Shown in pieces: positions 1-8,928 of a DNA stretch of 64,000 nucleotides. Numbering within the stretch: position 1 is the stretch's first letter; each line of letters opens with the position of its first letter. The notes under the pieces were generated by a model. It worked only from the letters and a program-made list of their open reading frames with translations. It was not told the DNA's origin and made no database searches. The translations under genes and the position numbers were made by a program. The DNA is taken from the NCBI GenBank assembly GCA_017656305.1, contig JACDOG010000008.1, positions 1 through 64,000 of the forward strand. Reading direction: 5' to 3'. Source of the stretch: Thermoanaerobacteraceae bacterium. GTDB lineage: Bacteria > Bacillota > JADQBR01.

Positions 1-55
1 TCGCTGGATTTCTATGATTGCGTGAGCTTTTTCATCATATTAAGTTAACAGTACC
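1..55. mobile_element. Right end of an IS1-like insertion sequence
   Basis: The first 55 bases match the right end of the short element at 11515-11730 almost base for base, ending in the terminal repeat TTAAGTTAACAGTACC at 40-55. The reverse complement starts GGTACTGTTAACTTAA, which resembles IS1-family ends. The rest of the element lies outside the window. Confidence 0.7.
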
Positions 56-75
56 AATTTTATTTTAATTAAAAG

Positions 76-1140
76 CTATAAAACCAATAACTCCTTGGTA
101 CTGGCAGTCAGCACCTCGCAGCCGTCACCGGTGACCAGCACTATATCTTCTATACGCACGCCGCCCCACCCTGGTATGTATATTCCCGGCTCAACCGTGA
201 CCACCATTCCCGGTTTCAGTACGGTGTCGGCACCGGGAGCCAGCCGGGGGCCTTCATGGATGGCCAGGCCCACACCGTGACCCAAACCGTGCCCGAAATT
301 GTCACCGTAACCTTTATCCTTAATTATGTCCCGGGCAACCTGGTCCACCTCGGCCCCGGTCACACCCGGTTTAACCGCCTCAATGGCCGCCTGCTGCGCC
401 TCCAGGACAATATCGTAGATTTCGCGCTGTTTTTCCCCAAGTCTCCCGATATTTACAGTGCGTGTTATATCCGAATGGTAGCCCGCATAAACCGCACCGA
501 AATCCATCACCACCAGCTCACCCTTTTGAATTGTCTTATCCGAGGCGACGCCATGGGGCAGTGCTCCCCGGGGGCCGGAAGCAATAATGATGTCAAAGGC
601 GGCACCACTGGCTCCCTGCTTGCGCATGTAAAATTCCAGTTCCAAACTTATGTCCAGTTCGGTCTTGCCCACAGCTATATAGCCAACAATATGGCTGAAA
701 CCCTCATCAGCTATTTTCACAGCTTTTTTCAGCCTTGCTATTTCTGCTTCACTTTTCACCAAACGCAGTTGTTCAATCCATTCCCTGACCGGTTCGAGGG
801 CAACATCCAGCTTGTCCCGCAGTTTCCGGTACTGCCGGTAGGTAACGTGCTCCTCTTCAAATGCCAGGGTTCTTACCTCCAGTTCCTGGAGCAGCTTTGC
901 CAAATCCCCGTAAAAATCCTGACCATGCTGCACAATCTCCAGGTAAGGCGCCTGCTCCCGGGCTTGCTCAACGTAGCGAAAATCGGTAATCAGGTATCCT
1001 TCTTCCCGAGTTATCAGTACAAAGCCGGATGTCCCGGTAAAACCGCTCAAGTATCGCCGGTTCTCCGGCGTGGTAACCAGGATGCCGTCCAGACCGGTAT
1101 CCTGCAGTTTCCGCTGCACCTGTTCAATCCGCTGCTGCAT
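76..1140 (-). CDS. pepP: Xaa-Pro aminopeptidase (M24B family)
   Basis: A 354-residue cytosolic metallopeptidase that removes an N-terminal residue preceding proline. The C-terminal pita-bread domain shows the dinuclear metal ligands: Asp in DFGAVYAG and in HSDITRTV, His in GHGLGHGVG, Glu in TVEPGIY and in GGVRIEDI. The N-terminal creatinase-like domain (about residues 1-125) is present, so the length is normal for short clostridial PepP/YpdF/YqhT proteins. The ATG at 1140 follows AAGGAGGAAG. The start lies inside the 3' end of aroQ (17-nt overlap), so the two genes are co-transcribed. This aroQ-pepP order, often followed by efp, is common in Firmicutes. The specificity could be dipeptidase (PepQ) rather than aminopeptidase; the sequence alone does not decide. 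Confidence 0.9.
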   Translation of the reverse strand: MQQRIEQVQRKLQDTGLDGILVTTPENRRYLSGFTGTSGFVLITREEGYLITDFRYVEQAREQAPYLEIVQHGQDFYGDLAKLLQELEVRTLAFEEEHVTYRQYRKLRDKLDVALEPVREWIEQLRLVKSEAEIARLKKAVKIADEGFSHIVGYIAVGKTELDISLELEFYMRKQGASGAAFDIIIASGPRGALPHGVASDKTIQKGELVVMDFGAVYAGYHSDITRTVNIGRLGEKQREIYDIVLEAQQAAIEAVKPGVTGAEVDQVARDIIKDKGYGDNFGHGLGHGVGLAIHEGPRLAPGADTVLKPGMVVTVEPGIYIPGWGGVRIEDIVLVTGDGCEVLTASTKELLVL

Positions 1141-1585
1141 GTTCTTCCTCCTTGCCAGCTCCCAGCATTTTTGCCGCTTCCAAGGCTAAAAAGTACCCGT
1201 GTTTGCCAAAACCACTTATCTGCCCGTAGGCCACCGGCGCCACCACGGACCGGTGCCGAAACTCCTCGCGAGCGGCAATGTTTGACAGATGTACTTCTAT
1301 CACGGGCAAGTCCACGGCAGCCACCGCATCCCTGATAGCAATACTGTAATGACTGTATGCCGCCGGGTTGAGAATGACGCAGTCGGCATTACCTGCCGCC
1401 TGCTGAATTTTTTCTACCAGCTCGCCTTCATAGTTGGACTGAAAGCAGGTGACATTCAGCCCTAATTTTTCCCCGTAGGCGATTATTTCTCTGTTAATGT
1501 CCTCCAGCGACTCTCGCCCGTAAATCTCCGGCTCTCTCCGGCCCAGCATGTTAAGATTGGGCCCGTTAATCACCCATACGTTCAC
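1124..1585 (-). CDS. aroQ: 3-dehydroquinate dehydratase, type II
   Basis: Catalyses the third step of the shikimate pathway (3-dehydroquinate to 3-dehydroshikimate). The 153-residue length matches the dodecameric type II family. Visible motifs are NGPNLNMLGRREPEIYG (active-site Arg/Tyr loop), NPAAYSHYSIAIRDA and EVHLSNIAAREEFRHRS (catalytic His and substrate-binding residues). The start is GTG at 1585 after AAGGAGTG. The other aro genes of this window sit 14-19 kb away (15976-20224), so the pathway is split into two loci. It overlaps pepP downstream. Confidence 0.95.
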   Translation of the reverse strand: MNVWVINGPNLNMLGRREPEIYGRESLEDINREIIAYGEKLGLNVTCFQSNYEGELVEKIQQAAGNADCVILNPAAYSHYSIAIRDAVAAVDLPVIEVHLSNIAAREEFRHRSVVAPVAYGQISGFGKHGYFLALEAAKMLGAGKEEEHAAAD

Positions 1586-1648
1586 CAGGCTTCACTCCTT
1601 TTAACCTGGTAGCATTTTACCACTTTTTACATTAAAGGACAATATTCA

Positions 1649-1731
1649 ATAGAATACAGGAATCAGAAGACAGAGTTCAGAATGGGGCCACTGCCCTTAT
1701 TCTGAATTCTGTCTCCTGTATTCTGACTTCT
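1649..1731. repeat. Imperfect palindromic intergenic repeat
   Basis: The left arm begins AGAATACAGGAATCAGAAG and continues through GACAGAGTTCAGAAT. The right arm is its near reverse complement (ATTCTGAATTCTGTC, then CCTGTATTCTGACTTC), with a short GC-rich loop around 1684-1698. It lies between aroQ and the tldE gene, which converge on nothing else here. The arms resemble short palindromic repeats dispersed in Peptococcaceae genomes. It could fold as a long hairpin in RNA, but there is no T-run after it. Confidence 0.6.
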
Positions 1732-1736
1732 TACAT

Positions 1737-3083
1737 TTAGCTTCCGCTGATTGTCATCCGGGAAATGCGTATGGTCGGTGAACCCTTGCCGACAAAGAAG
1801 GTGAGGTCCGTACCGATGCAGTCAATGGAGTTTAACAGATCCTTGATATTTCCCGCAATGGCAATACCCTTGACAGGCTGCACAAACTCACCCTTTTCAA
1901 TCCAGAGTCCGGAAGCACCAACGGAAAAGTCACCGGAGATGGGATTGGCCGTATGCATTCCCATGACTTCGGTTATGTACAGACCCTTGTCCACCTCACG
2001 CAGCAGTTTTTCCCGGGAAGTATTCCCGGGAGCAATATAAAAATTAGTGGTACCTACTTCCGGCGTTCCCTTGAAGGAAGCACGAATGCCATTTCCGGTG
2101 GAAGTCACCCCGTCCTTGGCAGCGGTGTACGTGTTATGCATAAATCCTTTTAACTTTCCCTTTTCAATTAGCACCGTTTTACCCGCCGGTACTCCTTCAC
2201 CGTCCATGGGTGCAGAAACCACAGCGCCCTCCATAGCACCGTCGTCAATAATAGTAAGCAGCGAAGACCCTACCTGCTGACCCACCTTACCAGCAAACAG
2301 CGATTTGCCCTTCTGTACGGCTTCGGCAGACAGGGCCGGGGCAATCACTCCCAAAAAGTTGGTTGCTACATACGGGTCCAGCACAATGGTGGCACGCTGG
2401 GTACCAATCTCCTTCGCTCCCAACATCCGAACAGCCTTTTCCGCTCCTTCTTCGCCCACCTGCTTAGGATCCAGCTGGTCAAATTTCAGCCGGTACTGCA
2501 GCCCAAACCCGGTCTGCTGCTCGTCACCCTCTTGGGCCACCAGGAAAGCATAGGCACCGCAGTAAGCTCCGCGGTATTCCTGATTAATACCGTTGGAATT
2601 GACAATAGCAACATGGTACAGGGCATCCTGGTAGCCACAGCGTTCGGTGATCTTCACGCGCCGGTCATATTCCCTGGCATAGCGCTCTATATCCTTGGCC
2701 AGCTGGATTTTTTTCTCTTCAGGGATTTGCTCGATAGCCGGGTCATAAATGTCCAACTGGGGGTACTTGTCGTCGCCCGGCTGCGGCAGCCGGTTAAACT
2801 CGTCTTGCGCAGCTATTTTGGCATTATCCAGTGCTTGTTTTACCACGAAGTCCAGCCCGTTGGCCGTGAGGTCCGCGGTGTACGCAAAGCCCATTCTGCC
2901 ATCCTTGATCACCCGCATACCCAGGCCCCTGGTTTCCGCCACTTTCATGTTTTCTACTTCCTGGTCGGCCACCTCTATGATCAGCTCTTTATCAAACATG
3001 ATAAAACTTTCCGCTTCATCCGCGCCCTGTTTCATGGCCTTCTGCACCGTTTCCTCACCTAATTTGGTTAGCTCTGTAAACAT
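1737..3083 (-). CDS. pmbA: TldD/PmbA family protein (TldE-like subunit)
   Basis: About 448 residues, with the fold of the TldD/TldE (PmbA) protease family, which in E. coli forms a heterodimer that digests unfolded peptides such as microcin B17 precursor and CcdA. This member lacks the HExxxH zinc motif seen in its upstream neighbour, so it is the TldE-type, non-metal subunit. Conserved family signatures include the central NFLGVI.PALSAEAVQKG-type segment and the C-terminal ISGDFSVGASGLWIEKGE. An ATG at 3083 preceded by AGGAGGTG fits better than the in-frame TTG two codons upstream. It sits 13 nt after tldD and is surely co-transcribed. The natural substrate in this organism is unknown. Confidence 0.9.
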   Translation of the reverse strand: MFTELTKLGEETVQKAMKQGADEAESFIMFDKELIIEVADQEVENMKVAETRGLGMRVIKDGRMGFAYTADLTANGLDFVVKQALDNAKIAAQDEFNRLPQPGDDKYPQLDIYDPAIEQIPEEKKIQLAKDIERYAREYDRRVKITERCGYQDALYHVAIVNSNGINQEYRGAYCGAYAFLVAQEGDEQQTGFGLQYRLKFDQLDPKQVGEEGAEKAVRMLGAKEIGTQRATIVLDPYVATNFLGVIAPALSAEAVQKGKSLFAGKVGQQVGSSLLTIIDDGAMEGAVVSAPMDGEGVPAGKTVLIEKGKLKGFMHNTYTAAKDGVTSTGNGIRASFKGTPEVGTTNFYIAPGNTSREKLLREVDKGLYITEVMGMHTANPISGDFSVGASGLWIEKGEFVQPVKGIAIAGNIKDLLNSIDCIGTDLTFFVGKGSPTIRISRMTISGS

Positions 3084-3096
3084 TTGCAATCACCTC

Positions 3097-4497
3097 CTAG
3101 TCCTCTTCCAGTATGCCACCGACAACCATCTCAGGAATCCGTATGGTGGGCTGGGCGTCGGACACGGGAACTCCCTGGCCGTCCTTACCGCAGGTACCTA
3201 TGGCAAAGCCCAGGTCACTGCCCACTTTATCCACAATCTGCAGCACCCTGGGGCCGTTGCCCGTCAGCGTGGCACCGCGTACCATGGGACCGACCTTGCC
3301 GTTTTCAATCAAATAACCTTCGGCAACGTCAAAAACAAACTCCCCGTTGGTAGTATTCACCTGGCCGCCGCCCATTTTCATGACCAGCAGTCCTCTTTCC
3401 GTGTCGGCGATAATTTCCTGCGGATCAGTGTCTCCCGGAGCAATGTAAGTATTGGTCATCCGCGGTATGGGCCGGTGCTGGTAGGACTGCCGCCGGCCAT
3501 TGCCCGTGGATTGACGGCCTTCTTTCATGGCGCTGAACTTGTCATACATGTAGCTTTTCAGGATACCCTTCTCAATTAAGACAGTTTTGCTGGCCGGAGT
3601 GCCCTCGTCATCGTACTGCAGAGAACCGTACTTCCCTTCCCGGGTGCCGTCATCTATAACCGTAATCAGCTCGGACGCAACCTTTTGTCCCAGCTTGCCG
3701 GCATAAACGGACAGCTTCTTCCGCACCAGGTCTGCTTCCAAGCCGTGACCGCAGGCCTCGTGAACCATGGTCCCTCCGGCTTCGGCAGCCATAACCACCG
3801 GCATCTTGCCCGCCGGGGCAGGCTTGGCCTCCAGCATCGCCACAGCTCGCCGGGCAGCCTTACGCGCCAGCTCAACCACGTCAACCTCGTCAAACAGCTC
3901 AAAACCTTTTAAGCCACCGGCAGATTCAAAACCGGTCTGAATAACGTCTCCATCCTGGGCCACCACGTTAATGATTATCCGGGTACGAACCCGTTCATCC
4001 TCTACAAAGGTACCCTCGCTGTTGGCAATGGTCACTTTTTGTTCCACATCTCCATAACCTACGGTCACCTGTTTCACGCGCCAGTCCACATCCCGGGCAG
4101 CCTTATTCGCTTTTTCCACCAGCGCCACCTTCTCTTCAATGGGCACGGTGCTGGGCTTCTTTTTGTAGCTGGGCTGCCAGTTGGCCGGAACTTCCATTAG
4201 GGAAAAATCCCGCCTGGGAGCTTTTCCCGTGGCAGCTTTGCCGACCACTTCGGCAATTTTTTTCAACCCATCAATGGTGATATCGTTGGTATGGGCGTAA
4301 GACGTGTTATCCCCCAAAATCACCCGGATACCTGCGCCCACATCCAAACCAGAGCTAACCCGTTCCACTTTTCCTGCCTCTAGACTGATGGCTGTTGTCT
4401 TCTTTTGTTCCACAAAAATATCGGCGAAATCCCCGCCGTTCTGCAGAGCAATCTTTAACACTTCTGCCAAGTCCTCTTTGTTAAACAATATTGTCAC
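3097..4497 (-). CDS. tldD: Metalloprotease TldD
   Basis: A 466-residue catalytic subunit of the TldD/TldE protease. The zinc motif HEACGHGLEADLV (HExxxH) is intact, and the distal Cys/Asp-rich segment FAIGTCGKDGQGVPVSD that provides the third ligand is visible near the C-terminus. Known family role: heterodimer with TldE that degrades unfolded polypeptides or matures modified peptides. The annotated start is GTG at 4497. A TTG at 4488 lies at better spacing from GAGGTG and is an alternative start. It is the first gene of a two-gene operon. Confidence 0.93.
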   Translation of the reverse strand: MTILFNKEDLAEVLKIALQNGGDFADIFVEQKKTTAISLEAGKVERVSSGLDVGAGIRVILGDNTSYAHTNDITIDGLKKIAEVVGKAATGKAPRRDFSLMEVPANWQPSYKKKPSTVPIEEKVALVEKANKAARDVDWRVKQVTVGYGDVEQKVTIANSEGTFVEDERVRTRIIINVVAQDGDVIQTGFESAGGLKGFELFDEVDVVELARKAARRAVAMLEAKPAPAGKMPVVMAAEAGGTMVHEACGHGLEADLVRKKLSVYAGKLGQKVASELITVIDDGTREGKYGSLQYDDEGTPASKTVLIEKGILKSYMYDKFSAMKEGRQSTGNGRRQSYQHRPIPRMTNTYIAPGDTDPQEIIADTERGLLVMKMGGGQVNTTNGEFVFDVAEGYLIENGKVGPMVRGATLTGNGPRVLQIVDKVGSDLGFAIGTCGKDGQGVPVSDAQPTIRIPEMVVGGILEED

Positions 4498-4539
4498 CTC
4501 GCAGTAACCTTACTTTGCCTAGTAGTATTATTCAAGTAA

Positions 4540-4573
4540 AAGAAAAATATTCCTGCTATTCAACAGCAGGAAA
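4540..4573 (-). terminator. Rho-independent terminator after the surface-protein gene
   Basis: On the minus strand TTCCTGCT pairs with AGCAGGAA across a 7-nt loop (4550-4572), followed by TATTTTTCTTTT. It lies about 85 nt past the stop of the 4658-5362 gene, the last gene of the pilus-linked block. Confidence 0.7.
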
Positions 4574-4657
4574 TAAAAAGGGGCGTATGCAGCAATTTTC
4601 CGCACAATTTCAAACCAATAACCGCAACAGGAAGAACGTTTGACAATGAGCAAGCAA

Positions 4658-5362
4658 CTACCACACTTTAAAATCAGCCAGTGCGGCAATAACATCTTCA
4701 TAATCTCCGGGACCGTCTGAAAACCACTCAACCCTTAACGTAACCGTCTCCATATTTTCCACGCCCAATTCGATGCCTATGGGGTATCTACCGGGTCTCA
4801 CTTCAGTGGGACCAAACAGCTGCCTGTTATCTCCCAGAATAGTCAATTTGTAGGCACCTTTACTATTTTGAGTACTGTCATCCACACCCACATAACCGCT
4901 TAATTTGGCATACTTGCCCCTAAGCTCTATTACGACTTCAGCCTGTTTTGTATCCTTCCCCAAATCAACTGCAATGCCGTCAGCAAATGAACGTCTCGTT
5001 ATGACAAAGCCACCTTTTCTGTCATAAAAAGGCCCCACATTGCGCAGCACGGGCAAATCCTCCAGTTTGGCCGGAGCTGCCGCGGACCTGGGCGCCGTGC
5101 CGATAATAATCCGCCCGGTTTCCTCCTCCCAGGTCACGCTTTTGCCCAGGGCTTCACTGAGTACGCGCAGGGGAACCATAGTGTGTCCCTGGTATATGAA
5201 CGGCTCCACAGGAGTGTCCAGTTGTTCACCGTCCACAAAGACGGTCAGGTTACGGTAAAATACATTTATCTGTTTTTTAAACCAGGTTGTTCCTGCAACA
5301 GCCTGGCCGCCCAGAAAAATCACTGCCGCAATAGTGAAAATAATTGTGCTCTTTTTTCTCAT
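4658..5362 (-). CDS. Secreted protein with copper amine oxidase-N and NPCBM-like domains
   Basis: A 234-residue exported protein. Residues 1-24 form a signal peptide (basic MRKKS, hydrophobic core, Ala-rich cleavage region). Residues about 35-90 are a copper amine oxidase N-terminal-like repeat (FVDGEQLDTPVEPFIYQGHTMVPLRVL then SVTWEEETGRIIIGT), a surface domain frequent in clostridia that has nothing to do with catalysis. The C-terminal 130 residues resemble an NPCBM/NEW2 carbohydrate-binding beta-sandwich. The ATG follows GGAGG. It ends the type IV pilus gene block only 11 nt after the PilO-like gene, so it may be a cell-surface factor expressed with the pili. That link is inferred from position only. 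Confidence 0.7.
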   Translation of the reverse strand: MRKKSTIIFTIAAVIFLGGQAVAGTTWFKKQINVFYRNLTVFVDGEQLDTPVEPFIYQGHTMVPLRVLSEALGKSVTWEEETGRIIIGTAPRSAAAPAKLEDLPVLRNVGPFYDRKGGFVITRRSFADGIAVDLGKDTKQAEVVIELRGKYAKLSGYVGVDDSTQNSKGAYKLTILGDNRQLFGPTEVRPGRYPIGIELGVENMETVTLRVEWFSDGPGDYEDVIAALADFKVW

Positions 5363-5373
5363 ACCATAGCCTC

Positions 5374-6117
5374 CTATTTCACAGGGAAATGATAGCTCGG
5401 GGTTTTGCCCGGGAGAAAACTAGCTTCGTTTGTCTCACTGGCTGCGCTTTCCCCGGGTATACCGGGCCCTGCCTGTTTTTCAGTCCGGTCCAGCAAGTAC
5501 TGCAGTACAGGACTGAACATGTCAAACCGCCCGGTCTCCCACTGACCTGGCACTTTTCCGGGCGCAGTTTCCTCCACACTATACAGCACCAGGGATATCC
5601 GAGAGTCCAGTTCAGGATAAGACCCGTCACCAGCGGCTGTCATTTCCAGCCTGGTTATTTCTGCCATACCGGGCATCTTTTCCAGCGCCTCAATAAAATC
5701 CAGCAGTGCCAGGTAAGAACCCCTTAGTTCCAGGTCAACAGGCAACACCTGGTAGCTGCCCTTGCCGACAACAGGCTGCGGCGTCACCTTTAATAAAGTG
5801 ACATTTTTCTGGAGCAGCATCCCCAGGTTTACATATGCACTGCCATCTGACAGATTGACCCGGAACTTGCGACGAATTTCTTCCAGGGAAGCCGCCAGCC
5901 TGCCGGCCTGTTCCTGCAACCCGGGCAATTTCTCCGTAGTTTTTTTGTCTCTCAACAAAGCAGTGCGCCCAGCCGCTATTTCCTTTTTCAAGCTGCTCCA
6001 CCGCGAATACTGACCTGCCAGTAAAAAGCGGTAACCTGTCACAATAATGATAACCGCCAACAAAACTACTATTAACCTTTTCTCCCTGTTAGTCAACCTC
6101 TCCCACAATTTAGTCAC
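5374..6117 (-). CDS. pilO: Type IV pilus alignment protein, PilO-like
   Basis: A 247-residue inner-membrane protein with one N-terminal transmembrane helix (LIVVLLAVIIIVTGYRFLLA), then a coiled coil (about residues 38-85) and a ferredoxin-like periplasmic-type domain. PilO forms with PilM and PilN the alignment platform under the pilus. The start is GTG at 6117, overlapping the end of pilN by 8 nt. A long acidic/proline-rich C-terminal tail beyond residue 180 is not typical of the Gram-negative protein. The assignment rests on topology and gene order more than on strong motifs. Confidence 0.75.
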   Translation of the reverse strand: MTKLWERLTNREKRLIVVLLAVIIIVTGYRFLLAGQYSRWSSLKKEIAAGRTALLRDKKTTEKLPGLQEQAGRLAASLEEIRRKFRVNLSDGSAYVNLGMLLQKNVTLLKVTPQPVVGKGSYQVLPVDLELRGSYLALLDFIEALEKMPGMAEITRLEMTAAGDGSYPELDSRISLVLYSVEETAPGKVPGQWETGRFDMFSPVLQYLLDRTEKQAGPGIPGESAASETNEASFLPGKTPSYHFPVK

Positions 6118-6658
6118 TTCCTTCTACCAGAAGCTGTGCCGTCACCTGAAATTCTGCTATTTCCGGTTGTTCCGGCAGGTACTCAAAGCGATTCAGCACC
6201 ACCACATCAAAGAAAGCCAGTTCTTTTAACCGGTTGATTAAAACCCCGACAGCAGCCAGGGACGGTGTTTTCCCCCTGATTACCAGCATGCTGCCGCCGT
6301 CAAGCACCAGCGACTCCAGCCAAACCTGCCTGGGCATGCTGTCGCTAACCTGTTCCAACAATTCACCCCAACGCATGCGACTGTCCACTACCTGCTGCAG
6401 TTGCTCCAGTTCCTGCTGTTTGGCAGCAATGGTTTTTTCCAGTTGTTTCACCTGCTGTAGTTCCTGCTGCAGGCTCCGGCGCTCATTTTTTAACCGTACC
6501 AGTTCCCTTTCCAGGCCGTGCAGGTAGGCAAACCAGGATAAGGCACCCAAAAAAATCAAAGCGGCAGCCCCCGCAACCGCCAACCACCTAAGCAGACTTT
6601 TGTCGCGCAGCAGCGGCTGCGGTCGCAGTTCCGGCGGCAACAGGTTTACCTGCGGCAT
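6110..6658 (-). CDS. pilN: Type IV pilus assembly protein PilN
   Basis: About 182 residues beginning MPQVNLLPPELRP, the hallmark N-terminus of PilN/GspL-C proteins, by which PilN binds PilM. One transmembrane helix (about residues 28-47) is followed by a Gln-rich coiled coil and a small alpha/beta domain. The ATG at 6658 overlaps the pilM stop as ATGA, which fixes this start over the longer open frame upstream. Translational coupling with pilM and pilO implies equal expression of the alignment complex. Confidence 0.88.
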   Translation of the reverse strand: MPQVNLLPPELRPQPLLRDKSLLRWLAVAGAAALIFLGALSWFAYLHGLERELVRLKNERRSLQQELQQVKQLEKTIAAKQQELEQLQQVVDSRMRWGELLEQVSDSMPRQVWLESLVLDGGSMLVIRGKTPSLAAVGVLINRLKELAFFDVVVLNRFEYLPEQPEIAEFQVTAQLLVEGSD

Positions 6659-7731
6659 CAGACCACCCCCCGCATGGCCAGGCCGACAGCAACCGCCCAC
6701 GAAGGGTGCAGGGCACCCTTTTCCCGGCCAGGCCCGTTTTCCTCCGCCCACGCGAGAGGCGGAATAAGCAGCTCTACTCTAAGGTCCAGCTCATACTGTA
6801 AAAACTCTACCAGCCCCTGTAGGCCGGCCGTGCCTCCGGTAAGAAAAACTCGTGATACCGCATTTCCTTTTGATTGGATTTTATAATAATCAATGGATCT
6901 TCTGATTTCATAGACCAGTTTGTTTACCCCTTCCAACACTGCCAGGTCCAGCAGTGACCGCTCAGATGATGCAGCACCATAACCTGCCGGCACTGCAGCT
7001 TTTTCACACTTCATACGATCGGCAGCGGCAAAATCCACGTGCAGCTTATCCGCTATAAGCTCCGTGATGTTGTCACCGCCGACACCGAAAGAACGGCTAA
7101 ACTCCAGTCTTTTCCCGTTTACAATAATTAAATTTGTTACCTTGGCACCGATATCCACTACGACAGTCGGTTCCGTACCGTTTCCCGCCTGTTGCAGCAA
7201 GCGCCACAAAACTACCGGTACTATCTCCACCGCAGTAAGCTCCCAACCTGCCAGGGAAAAAGCCTCATAGTACTGGTAAATATTCTTCTTGGGCGTCGCT
7301 ACCAGCAGCACGTCCAGCTGCTTTTCCTCATCATCCTGCGGCCCAAAATTGATGTATTCTATAATTAATTCCTCCGCCGCAAAGGGGACATATTTTTCCG
7401 CCTCCCACCTGAGTGTCTTGGCCACCTCAGTATCAGGCATGGGCGGCAGTTTTACATACCTGGTAATCACCTGCTTACCTGTAACAGCCGTTACCGCCTG
7501 CCGCCGGGACACTCCCATATTTTCTCTCAGCTGCTGCAATACCTCGGCAAGCTGCCGGGTATCCGTAACCACCCCGTTATCAATAGTCCCAGGAGGCAGG
7601 CCGGCGGTACCGGTACTTTCCACCCGCAAACCATCACCGGCTGCCTTAATCAACATTGCCTTTATGTCACGAGTTCCCAGGTCAATACCAAGACACTCCT
7701 TTTTTTTAAACAGCTTACGCCAGAAAACCAT
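6658..7731 (-). CDS. pilM: Type IV pilus assembly ATPase-fold protein PilM
   Basis: About 357 residues, actin/FtsA-like fold. The phosphate-1 motif is LGIDLGTRDIKAMLI near the N-terminus. The phosphate-2 region is VVVDIGAKVTNLIIV and the adenosine motif is VFLTGGTAGLQGL. PilM is cytosolic and binds the NLLPPE peptide of PilN, coupling the motor to the alignment complex. The chosen ATG is at 7731, after AAGAGGTGG; a GTG lies one codon upstream. It is 8 nt after the PilX-like gene. Confidence 0.92.
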   Translation of the reverse strand: MVFWRKLFKKKECLGIDLGTRDIKAMLIKAAGDGLRVESTGTAGLPPGTIDNGVVTDTRQLAEVLQQLRENMGVSRRQAVTAVTGKQVITRYVKLPPMPDTEVAKTLRWEAEKYVPFAAEELIIEYINFGPQDDEEKQLDVLLVATPKKNIYQYYEAFSLAGWELTAVEIVPVVLWRLLQQAGNGTEPTVVVDIGAKVTNLIIVNGKRLEFSRSFGVGGDNITELIADKLHVDFAAADRMKCEKAAVPAGYGAASSERSLLDLAVLEGVNKLVYEIRRSIDYYKIQSKGNAVSRVFLTGGTAGLQGLVEFLQYELDLRVELLIPPLAWAEENGPGREKGALHPSWAVAVGLAMRGVV

Positions 7732-7742
7732 CACGCCACCTC

Positions 7743-8915
7743 TTAACTTTCAGGTTCCCTAATTACCGGGTGAAGCTCTCGCCATTCTTTAATTTTAATC
7801 CCGCTTCCCGGCAGGTCAAAGTGCAGGTCATTTAAAAACCTGTCATTATAAATCAGCTTGTTGTTACCGGAGGCATTTATGGTCCGTGCCATCAGGTAAC
7901 CTTCCAAATCCACATTTCCGTTGGTAGTGTAAGTTCCCTCGGATACCAGCACACCCTGCACATTTTTGGCATTACTGCCAACTGCAATATTTTGCTGACT
8001 GATGATCACCAGATTGCTTTCCGCATCGGCAGGTGTTAAGTCACAGTTAAGATAAACGTTTTTTTCAGCCACTATAAGCCCTGTACCCGAATACCTTTCG
8101 CCGGCACACCTGCCCCTGGTCTTCCCTATGGTAACATCTCCCTTGACATAAATAATCTTATCGTCCATACCTGTCAAGTCTTCCTGCTTTAGCTCCTGGT
8201 CTTCCCCGTAAACCACATCCGCTTCAGCTTCCCATTTTTCATAATCAACGGAGGAAATCTCCGGCAACGAAACACTGGCGTATTCCTCCGTATAACCGGT
8301 TATCGTTCCGTTGTTGTCAATATAACCGCCGGCCCGTACATCACCGTCAATGCGGCCTTGATTTTCCAAGTTGCCACCCAGGGTAACGTCCCCCGTGACG
8401 GTTGTACTAGGCCCTATACGCAGGCTGCCGTTATAAATCAAGTCACCAATGATGGTGAAATTTCCGGTAAAAGTCAGGGTCTCGTCCTCTCCCTTACCCA
8501 CCACAAATGCTGGCACGTAAGGCAGTACTTCAACAACAGCATACATAGACTTCTTTGCCTTCACACTGCCATCGGGGCGTCTGATTTCGCCTACACTGGT
8601 AACTGTCAACTCATTGCCTGACTGCTGGACATTTAAGGATGCGAGAAACCCGTCACCGATGGGGATATTGGTGAAGTCCTTATCCCAGTCTGCCGGCCAG
8701 CTATTAAAGTTGGGGTTGTCCTGCAGCCCGGCAAGAAATTTGTTTATCCCCGCATCCGCTATGTACAGTGCCTTAACATCATCAATATGATTAATGCTGA
8801 TCTTTCGCTCGGTGGCAGCAACCTGCAGCAGGGTCGTGCCGGTAAGAAACAACACCAGAACCGCCATAAACACTATGATAAACGCCGCTCCCCGCTGGTC
8901 CTTCCACCAAAGCAA
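7743..8915 (-). CDS. PilX-like pilus-associated protein with polymer-forming beta-helix region
   Basis: 390 residues. The N-terminus (WWKDQRGAAFIIVFMAVLVLF, then TERKISINHIDDVKALYIADAGIN) is of PilX_N type: a pilin-like hydrophobic helix without the usual processed Gly-Phe and followed by the ALYIADAG motif. The middle (about residues 145-210) holds hexapeptide-like repeats of the bactofilin/DUF7305 kind, such as ITVTGDVTLGGNLE-like steps and GRIDGDVRAGG. The start is TTG at 8915 behind GGAGGAG. In Gram-positive pilus operons such proteins are presumed tip or minor-pilin complex members. The exact role here is unknown. Confidence 0.75.
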   Translation of the reverse strand: MLWWKDQRGAAFIIVFMAVLVLFLTGTTLLQVAATERKISINHIDDVKALYIADAGINKFLAGLQDNPNFNSWPADWDKDFTNIPIGDGFLASLNVQQSGNELTVTSVGEIRRPDGSVKAKKSMYAVVEVLPYVPAFVVGKGEDETLTFTGNFTIIGDLIYNGSLRIGPSTTVTGDVTLGGNLENQGRIDGDVRAGGYIDNNGTITGYTEEYASVSLPEISSVDYEKWEAEADVVYGEDQELKQEDLTGMDDKIIYVKGDVTIGKTRGRCAGERYSGTGLIVAEKNVYLNCDLTPADAESNLVIISQQNIAVGSNAKNVQGVLVSEGTYTTNGNVDLEGYLMARTINASGNNKLIYNDRFLNDLHFDLPGSGIKIKEWRELHPVIREPES

Positions 8916-8928
8916 ACCGGCTCCTCCT

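Noticed and set aside
256-1335. A 359-codon plus-strand frame opposite pepP and aroQ.
   Set aside because: It overlaps two genes with clear family motifs, has no ribosome site, and its Cys/His/Leu-rich composition is that of a reverse-frame shadow.
2749-3579. A 276-codon plus-strand frame opposite tldD and pmbA.
   Set aside because: It is antisense to an intact zinc protease gene pair and has no recognisable domain.
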